A stretch of DNA of 64,000 nucleotides from DASUFE01 sp036274675 (GCA_036274675.1 DASUFE010000040.1:9364-73363); one strand, 5' to 3'. Shown: positions 17,110-25,177, counted from the stretch's first letter. Numbers and translations are program-made. The notes: generated from the letters alone by a model not told the origin.

Positions 17110-18387
17110 ATGGACGGACCGGGTGCGACGATCCTGCAATGCCCAGGCTGCGGAGCAAGCTCCGAATTCAAGGAAGGCTTTGTCCGCGGCAAGAAAGGCG
17201 GATGGTCCTGCCTCAGTTGCTTCCAGTACGAACTGTTGCAGACCAAATCCAGAAACCAGCGCGCCTCGCTCGCGCTGGTGGGCGTCGCGGTGCTGTTGAT
17301 CTTCCTGCTGCCCGAGAATTCCTGGATCTTCTTCAATGTAGTGCTGTTCTATCTCTGCCTCTATCCCAGCCTGATCCCGCACGAACTCGGCCATGCGCTG
17401 GGCGCCCTGCTCAGCGGACAGACGGTCCTCCAGATCACTCTGGGCAGCGGGCCGCTGGTCTTTGCGCGGCGCTGCCGCGGCGTCAACGTCGAAATAAGAA
17501 GCTACCCGACCGAAGGCCTGCTCTTCAAGCAACACCGCAAGCGCAGCTTCATCAGGCTGCGCGAATTCGTTACCGTGCTGGCCGGCCCGCTCGCCAATTT
17601 CGCGGTCGCGTGGTTGATCTGGTTCGCCTGCTCCGGAACATTGGAACATACAAGCCCTTTCGATCAGCCCGATCCGTTGCTGGCGCTGTTCATCTCCAAT
17701 CTCCTGCTGGGTTTCGGCAACCTGCTGCCTTTCAATGTCCGGACCGGTTCCGGCGAAGTACCGAGCGACGGCAAACAATTATTGCTGATCCCCTTCATGT
17801 CTGTGCCGGAGAAGCTCAAGCGACAGGCGATCGCCGTCTGCCACCTCACGCTCAACAACAACGACCTCCGCGCCTGCGCGGAACTGTGCGCCGCGGGCCT
17901 CGCCGATTATCCCGGCAATCCGCAACTGCTGTCGATCAAATCCATCCTGCTCTGCAAACAGCGCGATTTCCGCGCGGCGCGCGAACTCGCGCGCGCGTTG
18001 CAGGACGACCCCTCCGTCAGCGCCGTGGAGCGGGCGCTCTCGCGGAACAACCTCGCCTGGTTCGACTATCTGTCCGGTGATCCGGCGTTGCTGGAGGAAG
18101 CGGACCGGATGTCCGAATCGGCGCTCGGCGCGATGCCCTGGAGCCTCGCGGTGCGCTCGACGCGCGGCGCGGTGTTGATAGCCCTGGGGCGCGCCGCGGA
18201 AGGCGTGTCACTGCTGGAGGACAAGCGCTTTATCATAGAAGACCCCACGAACCGCGCACTGATCGCCTGCTCGCTCGCGCTGGGTTACGCCGCCCGCGGC
18301 GAAACCGGGAAAGCCCGCGTCGCCCTGCAGCAGGCGGCGACGCTCGATCCGGAGTGCGTGCTGCTGGAGCGGGCGCAAAAAATATAA
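17110..18387 (+). CDS. M50-family membrane metalloprotease with zinc ribbon and TPR-like tail
   Basis: 425 residues. An N-terminal zinc ribbon (CPGCG at about 14-18 and CLSC about 20 residues later) leads into membrane helices carrying the M50 site HELGH (91-95) and a second motif NLLPFN...SDGKQLL, where the Asp is the expected third zinc ligand. The C-terminal 170 residues are helical with repeated Ala/Leu-rich pairs typical of tetratricopeptide repeats. Site-2 proteases cut membrane-spanning substrates; the zinc ribbon and TPR probably select or dock them. The start at 17110 leaves 8 bases after the TraB-like gene; an open extension to 16948 overlaps that gene and is not conserved-looking. 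Last gene of the cluster before a long repeat-rich gap. Confidence 0.85.
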   Translation: MDGPGATILQCPGCGASSEFKEGFVRGKKGGWSCLSCFQYELLQTKSRNQRASLALVGVAVLLIFLLPENSWIFFNVVLFYLCLYPSLIPHELGHALGALLSGQTVLQITLGSGPLVFARRCRGVNVEIRSYPTEGLLFKQHRKRSFIRLREFVTVLAGPLANFAVAWLIWFACSGTLEHTSPFDQPDPLLALFISNLLLGFGNLLPFNVRTGSGEVPSDGKQLLLIPFMSVPEKLKRQAIAVCHLTLNNNDLRACAELCAAGLADYPGNPQLLSIKSILLCKQRDFRAARELARALQDDPSVSAVERALSRNNLAWFDYLSGDPALLEEADRMSESALGAMPWSLAVRSTRGAVLIALGRAAEGVSLLEDKRFIIEDPTNRALIACSLALGYAARGETGKARVALQQAATLDPECVLLERAQKI

Positions 18388-18391
18388 AAGA

Positions 18392-18573
18392 CCTCTCGCA
18401 GTGTTCGCAAAGACGCTGCAGTAAAAATGAAAATGTTCGCCGAGCAGCCAAATTTGACTGTTCTTACGCGCGTTCTCCGAACACGCGCCCGCTGGATAAA
18501 TACCCGCGGGCTGCATTCGCGCTCTCTGCATTCCCTGCGTTCATAACGGAGCGGCTTTGCGAGAGGCTTTTTT
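18392..18573. repeat. Long palindromic element (CTCTCGC family, about 180 bp)
   Basis: Left end CCTCTCGCAGTGTTCGCAAA followed by GACGCTGCAG; right end CTTTGCGAGAGG followed by a run of T. An interior CCCGCGGGCTG segment is shared with the copy at 34611-34787. The T-run after the right arm suits a terminator for the protease operon. Confidence 0.75.
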
Positions 18574-18660
18574 ACCAGCTCGTTTTTTGTACTCCGGCGG
18601 GCATTGCGCCCATGCTTTCGGCTAAAGCGCCTTTGCGATCTTTGCGGGAGGTCCCGTCTT

Positions 18661-18724
18661 TGAGTGCAACGAACCCCAACGCCTGGCTCTAAAAAATGTT
18701 GGGGTTCACTCTGTTCACCCCAAC
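18661..18724. repeat. GTTGGGGTTCAC-type dispersed repeat, copy 1
   Basis: A hairpin GTTGGGGT...ACCCCAAC (18698-18724) preceded by GCAACGAACCCCAACGCC. The same layout recurs at about 25178-25230, so it is a dispersed element, of a kind common between genes in proteobacteria. Confidence 0.75.
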
Positions 18725-19069
18725 CTGCAAATAAAGCCCTGGCGGCAACGGACATACCATTGTCCGCGAGCGTCTTTGCGAGAGGTTCTTGATAAAGAAC
18801 CCCCCACCCCGTCCCCCCAGAGGGGAGAGAGAGGGACGGGATGTTTATGGGGGGAAACCTGTACGGTCTGCGGTTAACGGGTGAATTTGCCGCGCCGCTC
18901 GAAATTTCAAGACCGCTTGTCTCAGAAAAATAAAAGACCCTCCCTGGTGGCCGTGGTTCCTCATCTTGAAGATCGTGAAAAAAATTACTTGCGGCAACTA
19001 CCGGGGTGAATGAACAATACGCGCCGGACGAGAATCAAAAACGCCAAAATCCGAATGAAGGAGGCCATC

Positions 19070-19837
19070 GTGATCCGTATACGCCATATCGCAGTTTCCA
19101 TCCTGCTGCTCGCGCTCGCGGGCTGCGCCAGCAACGGCGGTTTCGATCCGGGCAAGGCCGCGACCCTCGGGGCGGGCGTGCTTGCGGCCGAGACGCTGGA
19201 CGAAAATACGGTGCGGGAGATGTCAGCCGACGCCGCGCGGGAAATGGATGCGAAAAACGAGGTGGCGGCCAAGGATAACCCTTACTCCGTGCGCCTGCGC
19301 CGCATCACCCGCCGCATGGAAAATTTCAACGATATGAAACTGGACTTCAAGGTGTACATCACGCCCGAGATCAACGCCTTCGCGATGGCCGACGGCACGG
19401 TGCGGGTGTACTCGGGGTTGCTGGAGCTGATGCCGGACGACCAGGTGTACGCGGTGATCGGTCATGAAATCGGGCACGTACAGTTGAAACATACCTACAA
19501 GCAGATGCGCGAACAGCTGCTGACCAGCACCGCCTTCCAGGCCGCCGCTGGTCTCGGCGGCACGATCGGCAAGCTGAGCTCCTCGCAACTCGGAGCGATC
19601 GCCGCCCAGGCGATCGGCGCGCGCTTCTCGCAGGAGGACGAACTCGAAGCCGACGCATATTCCGCGAAGATGCTGTACAAGCAGGGCAAGGACCCGGGCG
19701 CCATGAAGCGTGCGATCGCGACGCTGGATAAGAAAACCGGTTCCGGCGGCGGCCCCTTGAGTTTTCTCAGCAGTCACCCTTCCAATGACCAGCGCAAGGA
19801 AGAGTTGCAGAAGACCATCGACAAACTGAAACAATAA
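19070..19837 (+). CDS. M48-family metalloprotease lipoprotein
   Basis: 255 residues with a lipoprotein signal (lipobox LAGC) and an M48 peptidase domain: HEIGH at H132-H136 and the third ligand Glu in ELEADAYSAKML. The family includes LoiP/YggG and BepA-like periplasmic proteases that trim misassembled outer membrane proteins. I place the start at the GTG at 19070 because a near-perfect AAGGAGG lies 5 bases upstream and it yields a normal signal peptide; the in-frame ATGs at 19010 and 19055 would lengthen it and the latter overlaps the ribosome site. It stands alone, about 680 bases beyond the M50 gene, but adds to the protease theme. Confidence 0.9.
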   Translation: MIRIRHIAVSILLLALAGCASNGGFDPGKAATLGAGVLAAETLDENTVREMSADAAREMDAKNEVAAKDNPYSVRLRRITRRMENFNDMKLDFKVYITPEINAFAMADGTVRVYSGLLELMPDDQVYAVIGHEIGHVQLKHTYKQMREQLLTSTAFQAAAGLGGTIGKLSSSQLGAIAAQAIGARFSQEDELEADAYSAKMLYKQGKDPGAMKRAIATLDKKTGSGGGPLSFLSSHPSNDQRKEELQKTIDKLKQ

Positions 19838-20074
19838 ACCGTCAATAATCCAACCATTCCATTATTCTCATTGAGAAAAAATATCTTCCTGCGCGTCCCG
19901 CGCGCTTTCCCCCGCTCCTGTTTCTACACAGGGCTTCGCCCGGCGGGGGAAGCCGCAGGCAGGGGAATAAATGTCGGCTGAAGTTCTTCCCTTGTTTTTC
20001 ATTCCGCTGTTCAAGGAAAAACACTTAAGGACGGGACAACGGCTGTTGTACAATCCCGGTAGAAGGGGGATTTT

Positions 20075-21892
20075 ATGCGCCACTCGATCCTGATAATGCT
20101 GGTCGGCTGCACGATCGCGCTGTTCCTGGTCCTGCAGAATTGCGCCTCTTCCGAGGCCACCATCGAACGCGCCTCGGCCGACGGCAGGATACGTCTGTCG
20201 ATCCCCAAGAACAGTCTGCCCCGGGGCGTCAAGCCCGCCGATATCAGTATCGTCGCCCTCAATCCCGCCGCCGTGCCCATCGTCACCGGACTCGGACGGC
20301 CGCGTTTCGCCTACCGCCTCGAGCCCCAGGGCATCAGCTTCTCGCGGCCGGTGAAACTCACCATGAATACGGCAGGCTGGCCGCTGCGCCAGCTGCCGAT
20401 GCTGCTGCATCGCTCCCCCAAATCGCTGGAAGCGCTGAATCTGAAAATGACGCTCACCGGCAAGCGCCTCGACTCGGTCAGCAGCGAGCTCTATAACTTC
20501 AGCGAGATCCTGGGATTTCTCAGCGTGATGTCGGTGGAAATCACGGACCCGGGCGATCGCCCGGTGGGCAGCGCCATCTACTTCAATATCAGCGCGGGCA
20601 CCCGCCCTTCGGAAATCGACAAGCTGCAGACCTTTGCGAACAACTCCTGGACGCGCCAGCGCGTGGCCAATCCGGTGCGATTCAGCACCGGAGCCTTCGT
20701 CAACTCCCATGGCATCGCGCCGGACCGCATCGGCGACAGGCCGGACAGTATCAAACTCGATCCGAGCATCCGCCACACAGAATTCGAGACCTTCGAATGT
20801 ACCGCGGAATCGGCCGGCAACCAGATCAGCTACAGTATCCACATCCAGTCGACGCTGGAACTGAGCGGCAGCGACGCCCCCGATCATGTCGTCAACCTGC
20901 CGCTCGACGACGATCTGCGCGTGTACACGAATCCCTTCGCCTGCATTCCGCCGCAGCCGCTGCCCGAAGCGGACGATTTCAGCATTACGACCTTCGATCT
21001 GCACGCGCAGGAGCGGTTCGAGGTGGGCATTACCAAGCGGCCGGCGGGGCGGATCCGGGTCGGGCAGGATTTCACGCTGCGCGCGGAGGTGCGACACACT
21101 TTCGACGGCGAAGGCGATTCCCATGTGGGCCCGGACTGGAAACTGAAATACGGCCGCTTCGAAACCGTGCGGGCGGAACATCGTGCGATCACTCCCCGGC
21201 GCGCGATCGGGATGCCGGATGCCGCGACTGTGGCGGCGCAGGATCCCTGGCAGGGCGAGGCGCGGTTCCGTTGCATGACGCCGGGCGTCACGCTGATCGA
21301 TTACAAGGCCTTCGTGCATTACCGCTGGCCCTGGGCCGACGGTAACGGTTCAATCGCCATGCCGGTGACGGCCCGCGCCAAAATCATCTGTGACGCGGAC
21401 CCCGCGGCGGCCGGAACGGAAACGGTCGCGCCGCTGCCGGACGCCGACCTGATCGGCCCGATCAGCCACCAGGCATACAACGATTACGGCGCCTTCATCG
21501 TGCGCTGGTGGCGCCGTCCGGATGCGGACAATTTGCCCATCGGAACCGAGGTCGAGGTGCATATGGAGGTGGAGAACCTGCGCACCGGAGCGAATGTACC
21601 GGAAACAAGGGGTTCGCCGGTTCCCTGGTCCCTTTACGGGAAACTCTACACCCTCGGCGGCACCGGCCTGGAGCCGGCGCGCTATGATGATGCGCCCGGC
21701 TATATTCAGGCGATCCGCGCGCATAATCTGTGGAACGGCACCTACAAATTCATCTGCCGCAACCCCGATATCGCCGTGCTGCGGCACGATTTCACGATCG
21801 AGACCCCGGCCATGAAAAACCTGCCGCCACTGGTGCTCTCCGTCAACGATCCGGGGCTGAGTTGCATAAAGCAAGCTGCTCCCGGGCACTGA
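20075..21892 (+). CDS. Exported protein with ZU5-like N-terminal domain
   Basis: 605 residues with an N-terminal hydrophobic segment (about 5-22) that may be a signal peptide or anchor; a Cys at 24 (QNC) is a poor lipobox. Residues about 30-120 match the ZU5 pattern, in which a short beta module starts GRIRLSIPKNSLPRGV and ends with YRLEPQGISFSRPVKLTM. The rest is beta-rich with two regions of DUF-like, Ig-like appearance. ZU5 modules in bacteria occur in surface or secreted proteins and often precede autoproteolytic or death-type domains in eukaryotes; no such partner is seen. Start has GAAGGGGG 4-5 bases upstream, with TACAAT at 20049-20054 as a possible -10. Confidence 0.75.
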   Translation: MRHSILIMLVGCTIALFLVLQNCASSEATIERASADGRIRLSIPKNSLPRGVKPADISIVALNPAAVPIVTGLGRPRFAYRLEPQGISFSRPVKLTMNTAGWPLRQLPMLLHRSPKSLEALNLKMTLTGKRLDSVSSELYNFSEILGFLSVMSVEITDPGDRPVGSAIYFNISAGTRPSEIDKLQTFANNSWTRQRVANPVRFSTGAFVNSHGIAPDRIGDRPDSIKLDPSIRHTEFETFECTAESAGNQISYSIHIQSTLELSGSDAPDHVVNLPLDDDLRVYTNPFACIPPQPLPEADDFSITTFDLHAQERFEVGITKRPAGRIRVGQDFTLRAEVRHTFDGEGDSHVGPDWKLKYGRFETVRAEHRAITPRRAIGMPDAATVAAQDPWQGEARFRCMTPGVTLIDYKAFVHYRWPWADGNGSIAMPVTARAKIICDADPAAAGTETVAPLPDADLIGPISHQAYNDYGAFIVRWWRRPDADNLPIGTEVEVHMEVENLRTGANVPETRGSPVPWSLYGKLYTLGGTGLEPARYDDAPGYIQAIRAHNLWNGTYKFICRNPDIAVLRHDFTIETPAMKNLPPLVLSVNDPGLSCIKQAAPGH

Positions 21893-21897
21893 CATTA

Positions 21898-21927
21898 TTG
21901 ATCCCCATTCCTTGCAGCCTGTAAACT
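21898..21927 (+). promoter_or_regulatory. Candidate sigma-70 promoter of yajQ
   Basis: TTGATC (21898-21903) and TAAACT (21922-21927) are separated by 18 bases and lie about 50 bases before the yajQ start. The -10 matches four of six consensus positions. Read by eye only. Confidence 0.4.
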
Positions 21928-21977
21928 GTCGCCGCAAAGATAAGGACGGGAAATAATTTACCCGATGGAGTGGCAGC

Positions 21978-22460
21978 ATGCCTTCGTTTGATATTGTTTC
22001 GGAGATCGACGGCCAGGAAGTCCGCAACGCGGTGGAGAATTCGCGCCGCGAACTGGAAGGCCGTTTCGACTTCCGCGGCGTACAGGCGTCCTACGAATGG
22101 ACGGACAAGGAAACCGTGCTCACGGCCGAGGCTGATTTCCAGCTGCAGCAGATGCTGGAAATCCTGCGCAAGAACCTGGTCAAGCGCAAGGTCGATATCA
22201 ACGCCCTGGAGGCCGCCGAGCCGGTGCATTCGGGCAAGACTTTCAGCATGAAGGCTACGTTCAAGCAGGGTATCGATCAGCCAATGGCGAAGAAGCTGGT
22301 GCAGCTGATCAAGGACAGCAAGCTCAAGGTGCAGGCCTCGATTCAGGGCGATCAGGTGCGGGTGACCGGCAAGAAACGGGACGATCTGCAGGCGGCAATA
22401 GCGCTGGTGCGCGGCGCCGAGTTGAAACAGCCCTTCCAGTTCACCAATTTCCGGGAATAA
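21978..22460 (+). CDS. yajQ: YajQ-family nucleotide (cyclic di-GMP)-binding protein
   Basis: 160 residues, full family length, with the hallmark opening MPSFDIVSEID, FDFRGV, then KQGIDQPMAKKLVQLIKDSKLKVQ and the closing FTNFRE. YajQ proteins are two-domain cytosolic proteins; some (XC_3703 of Xanthomonas and relatives) bind cyclic di-GMP and act with a transcription factor. The ribosome site is modest (GATGGAGTGGC). A candidate promoter lies 50 bases upstream. Transcription probably ends in the palindromic element at 22463-22670. Confidence 0.95.
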   Translation: MPSFDIVSEIDGQEVRNAVENSRRELEGRFDFRGVQASYEWTDKETVLTAEADFQLQQMLEILRKNLVKRKVDINALEAAEPVHSGKTFSMKATFKQGIDQPMAKKLVQLIKDSKLKVQASIQGDQVRVTGKKRDDLQAAIALVRGAELKQPFQFTNFRE

Positions 22461-22462
22461 GC

Positions 22463-22670
22463 CTCTCGCTGAGAGCGCAGATAAAGGAAGACTTCTCGCA
22501 AAGCACGCAATGACGCTGAAATATAAATATGGTCGCGGGGCTTAGACCAAAGATCGCAAGATAGCCCGCGGACAAAACTGCTGGCACTCCATTACGTCCT
22601 TGCCTGTTGCGCTGTTTATGGTCTTTTGCCCCCAAGCGCCTTTGCAGGCTCTGCGAGAGAATATTTTTTA
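22463..22670. repeat. Long palindromic element (CTCTCGC family)
   Basis: Left arms CCTCTCGCTGAGAG and CTTCTCGCAAAGCACGCAAT, interior AGCCCGCGG, right arm CGCCTTTGCAGGCTCTGCGA followed by GAG and a run of T. It separates yajQ from the next lipoprotein gene and fits a terminator. Confidence 0.75.
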
Positions 22671-22729
22671 TAGGCTGGCGCCGTATTCGCAAAAAATTGT
22701 CATATAAACGGGTTAACAAGGAGTTTGTT

Positions 22730-23050
22730 ATGGAGAGAATTCTTTCGCTAAGCGTAATGGTTGCACTGCTCGCGGGCTGTACCTGGGTCAAGATGACTCC
22801 GGAAGGCGAGCAGGCGAGAGTGTTAACGGAATCGCAGGCGCGGAACTGCACCTCGCTCGGAGTGACGACGGTCAGTATGCCTACAAAAGTGGTGGGTATA
22901 CCCCTTAATGAAAAGAAAGTGAATGTGGAGCTGGAAAAACTGGCGCGCAACGCGGTATCGGAATTCAAGGGCGCCGACAGCGTGCGCCCGGTCGGCGACG
23001 CCCGGAACGGCAAGCAGACTTTCGAAGTCTACGATTGCTTAAAAGACTGA
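22730..23050 (+). CDS. DUF4156-family lipoprotein
   Basis: 106 residues with a lipobox LAGC (Cys17) and the DUF4156 pattern NCTSLGVTTVSMPTKV...ELEKLARNAVSEFKGADSVRP, ending with YDCLKD so that two cysteines may pair. DUF4156 lipoproteins are small periplasmic proteins of unknown role, common in gammaproteobacteria. AAGGAG stands 6 bases before the ATG and decides the start; an open extension upstream has no ribosome site and runs into the repeat element. Confidence 0.88.
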   Translation: MERILSLSVMVALLAGCTWVKMTPEGEQARVLTESQARNCTSLGVTTVSMPTKVVGIPLNEKKVNVELEKLARNAVSEFKGADSVRPVGDARNGKQTFEVYDCLKD

Positions 23051-23194
23051 AAAACTTTCTCGCTAACGCCAACGCCGCCGGGGCGACAAAGACCGTTATG
23101 CCTTAACCCGGCGGCTTCTCGAAAAATTATTTTCCGCGCCGCGTCTCGATCATTAAGACGCTTTTCCTTTACGGGTCAGCGGCTCTCGCCCGCA

Positions 23195-23210
23195 TGTGAA
23201 CCCGTTCACA
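23195..23210 (+). promoter_or_regulatory. CRP/FNR-type operator
   Basis: TGTGAACCCGTTCACA is a perfect inverted repeat (7-2-7) and matches the CRP/Vfr/Clp consensus TGTGA-N6-TCACA at all ten specified bases. It lies 89 bases before the preferred start of the next gene. TAATAC at 23222-23227 is a possible -10, but the spacing does not match a standard class I or II CRP promoter. Confidence 0.6.
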
Positions 23211-23298
23211 GTAAAGCCACTTAATACAAATTGGCGATGGCCGCAAGGCGCGATCATGGCAGACTGCGTCCGCCATGCATAATCATGAGGCGCTCAAA

Positions 23299-23796
23299 AT
23301 GATCTCTTCCCGAAATCCCCTGTTACTCACGCTGATATTTTTACAGGCCGCCACATTCGGCCTGCTGCTGTTTATCATTCTGAACACACCGGAGCGAAAC
23401 CTGCTCGCCGCCGACCGGCCCATATCGATGGATGCCATCGGCAACGACGGCCGCTCGCTCTCCGCGGCGGAACTGAAAACGGAATTGCGCGCGATTGTGC
23501 GCTCCGAAATCGCCGCGCTCTCATCAACGGCGGCGCTGCCCGCGCCAATATCCTCCGCCGCCGGAAATGCCGGGCTTTCCGAAAGCGAGCGGGAATTACA
23601 GGAACAGGCCGCGGCGGCCTCCGGCTCGGTCATACGCCAGGCGGTGGCGGCGGGAGTCTGGACTCCGGCCGACAGCCAGGCCCTGATGCAGCATGTCGCC
23701 AGAATCAGCGCGGAACAGCGGCTTGAACTGGTCGATGAATTCTACGCCGCCATCAACCGCCAGGAACTGAAGCTCGAAGATTTCCCGCCTCTATAA
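23299..23796 (+). CDS. Single-pass membrane-anchored protein of unknown function
   Basis: 165 residues with one N-terminal helix (about 7-27, LLLTLIFLQAATFGLLLFIIL) and an Ala/Glu-rich helical extracytoplasmic part with likely coiled-coil character. I do not recognise the family. Start choice: ATG at 23299 has GAGG 8 bases upstream, whereas ATG at 23275 has none. Followed after 44 bases by a small secreted protein with a strong ribosome site, so the two may be co-transcribed. A perfect CRP-like operator upstream suggests control by a cAMP or related regulator. Alternative: a type IV pilus or secretion accessory protein, which I cannot support. Confidence 0.65.
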   Translation: MISSRNPLLLTLIFLQAATFGLLLFIILNTPERNLLAADRPISMDAIGNDGRSLSAAELKTELRAIVRSEIAALSSTAALPAPISSAAGNAGLSESERELQEQAAAASGSVIRQAVAAGVWTPADSQALMQHVARISAEQRLELVDEFYAAINRQELKLEDFPPL

Positions 23797-23840
23797 GTTT
23801 CCTCTCAACATCTATTAACAACACAACAAGGAGTATTACG

Positions 23841-24227
23841 ATGAGCAAGTTCATCCGTTCGTTGATCGTCCTGGCCATGTCCGTTCCCGGACTGGCGCTG
23901 GCCGCCGGTTATTACGCCTCCGGCAGCGTTTATGTGAGCCCGAACTCTTACATGCAGGGCACCATGAACGTCCGCTGGAACGCCTCCGCCCCCGGCACAC
24001 CTTATATGTACGCCACCGGCTACGCCGGCAGCTATGTAGGCTTTTTCGGCTACGATGGCAGCAACAGCTTCTCCTGCTATGTCAGCACCACCAATCCGAT
24101 CTACGCGCAGGCAGTGGATATCAAGAACAGCCTCACCAACGGCGGCCGTCTGTACGTGACGAAGAACGCCGACAGCAGCGAATGCACCAACGTTTTCCTG
24201 GGCAATTATTCCTATTTCCAGAGTTAA
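23841..24227 (+). CDS. Small secreted protein, Tyr/Ser/Asn-rich
   Basis: 128 residues with a clear Sec signal peptide (MSKFIRSLIVLAMSVPGLALA, cleavage after ALA). The mature 107 residues are rich in Tyr, Ser, Gly and Asn (GYYASGSVYVSPNSYMQG), have two cysteines (SCYV and ECTN) that could pair, and look all-beta. No family recognised. AAGGAG lies 8 bases before the ATG. A strong hairpin with a short T-rich tail follows the stop. Could be an exoprotein or a minor surface fibre subunit. Confidence 0.75.
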   Translation: MSKFIRSLIVLAMSVPGLALAAGYYASGSVYVSPNSYMQGTMNVRWNASAPGTPYMYATGYAGSYVGFFGYDGSNSFSCYVSTTNPIYAQAVDIKNSLTNGGRLYVTKNADSSECTNVFLGNYSYFQS

Positions 24228-24239
24228 CGTGGACACCGG

Positions 24240-24266
24240 ACAGCGGCCGCCACGGCCGCTGTTCTT
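24240..24266 (+). terminator. Putative Rho-independent terminator
   Basis: Arms ACAGCGGCCG (24240-24249) and CGGCCGCTGT (24253-24262) form a perfect 10-bp stem with a 3-base loop, followed by TCTT. It lies 13 bases after the stop of the secreted protein gene. The U-tract is short, so efficiency is uncertain. Confidence 0.65.
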
Positions 24267-24370
24267 CCGGCGATATTCAAAGACCAGGGTTCGGCGCTTG
24301 CCGGCCTGCGTTGTCAGGCGGTCATCGATCACTTATTATTGCGCACCGTCAACTGATTATTGCCATTGTC

Positions 24371-24907
24371 ATGTGCCCAAGCAAACCCGATCCCAACCGT
24401 CCCGAACCGCGCCCCGAAGGCGAGAAAAGCAAGACTCAGATCAAGCTCGAAGTCCTCGAGCTGAAAGATCTTGGAAAGGAGCTGGTCGGGTTGCCGGAAA
24501 AAGCGCTGCGCAAACTTCCCTTGTCGGAGTCCTTCCTCGACGCAATACTCGATGCCCGGCGCTTCAGCCGCGGCGCGCTGCAGCGGCAGTTGCGTTACAT
24601 CGCAGGGCTGGCGCCGAACGAGGACGTCGCGGCGATACGTAAGGCGCTCGACGAATTGCGGCAACCGCACTTTCGGCAGGTGCGCGAGTTTCAGCAGCTG
24701 GAACAGTGGCGCGACCGTCTGCTCGCGGGCGACGAAGCACTGTTGAGTGAATTGGCGGAACGTTTCGCCCAGCTGGATCGCCAGCACCTGCGACAGCTTG
24801 CGCGCAATGCGCTGCGCGAACGCGAACAGAATAAACCGCCCAAATCCGCCCGCGCGCTGTTCCAATACCTATCCGAACTCAACAGTTCCTCGAATCAAGA
24901 AGAATAA
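24371..24907 (+). CDS. darP: Ribosome biogenesis protein DarP (YjgA, DUF615)
   Basis: 178 residues matching DarP/YjgA: the conserved SKTQIKLEVLELKDLGKELV segment, LPLSESFLDAILDARR and QLRYIAG are typical. DarP binds the 50S subunit late in assembly and helps peptidyl transferase centre maturation. Length agrees with the family. Start at ATG 24371; the longer frame back to 24182 overlaps the terminator and the preceding gene and has no ribosome site. Usually a neighbour of pmbA/tldE, but here it is alone, followed by palindromic repeats. Confidence 0.93.
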   Translation: MCPSKPDPNRPEPRPEGEKSKTQIKLEVLELKDLGKELVGLPEKALRKLPLSESFLDAILDARRFSRGALQRQLRYIAGLAPNEDVAAIRKALDELRQPHFRQVREFQQLEQWRDRLLAGDEALLSELAERFAQLDRQHLRQLARNALREREQNKPPKSARALFQYLSELNSSSNQEE

Positions 24908-24910
24908 AGA

Positions 24911-25137
24911 CCTCTCGCAGGGGCGCAGTGACGCCGGGAAACGCAGTGAAAAAGTTTTGCCTTTCGCTGACAAACCCACAACCCGTGTGCTCAAGATCTT
25001 TCCGGACCGGGAAGCATAAGAATCCAATTTATATTTCTCCCGCGGTGACGCAGGGCTGCGGAGGCTTACAGCGGATTTTTTGATTTCATTTCCCCACGTT
25101 TCCCTGCGTCACTGCGCCCCCGCGAGAACTCTTTTTG
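24911..25137. repeat. Palindromic element pair (CTCTCGC family)
   Basis: CCTCTCGCAGGGGCGCAGTG and an inner CCCGCGGTGACGCAGGG face GTTTCCCTGCGTCACTGCGC and CCCGCGAGAACT followed by a T-run. The arrangement suggests one element nested within or next to another. Confidence 0.7.
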
Positions 25138-25177
25138 TGTTTGTAACCGTGCAGGCAGGCTGGGATGAACGCAACGA

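Larger units (their letters stand above)
18388..19069. other. Gene-free, repeat-rich interval
   Basis: A 680-base gap with no credible gene. It holds a long CTCTCGC-type palindromic element (18392-18573), further half-elements at about 18627-18653 (CTTTGCGGGAGG) and 18769-18789 (CTTTGCGAGAGG), a GTTGGGGTTCAC hairpin (18698-18724), a C/G-run segment near 18803-18855, and the leader of the M48 gene. The patchwork looks like successive insertion of small palindromic elements. Confidence 0.65.

Noticed and set aside
18354..18692. Open frame of 112 codons in the gap after the M50 protease gene
   Set aside because: Composed of palindromic repeat arms; no ribosome site and overlaps the end of the protease gene.
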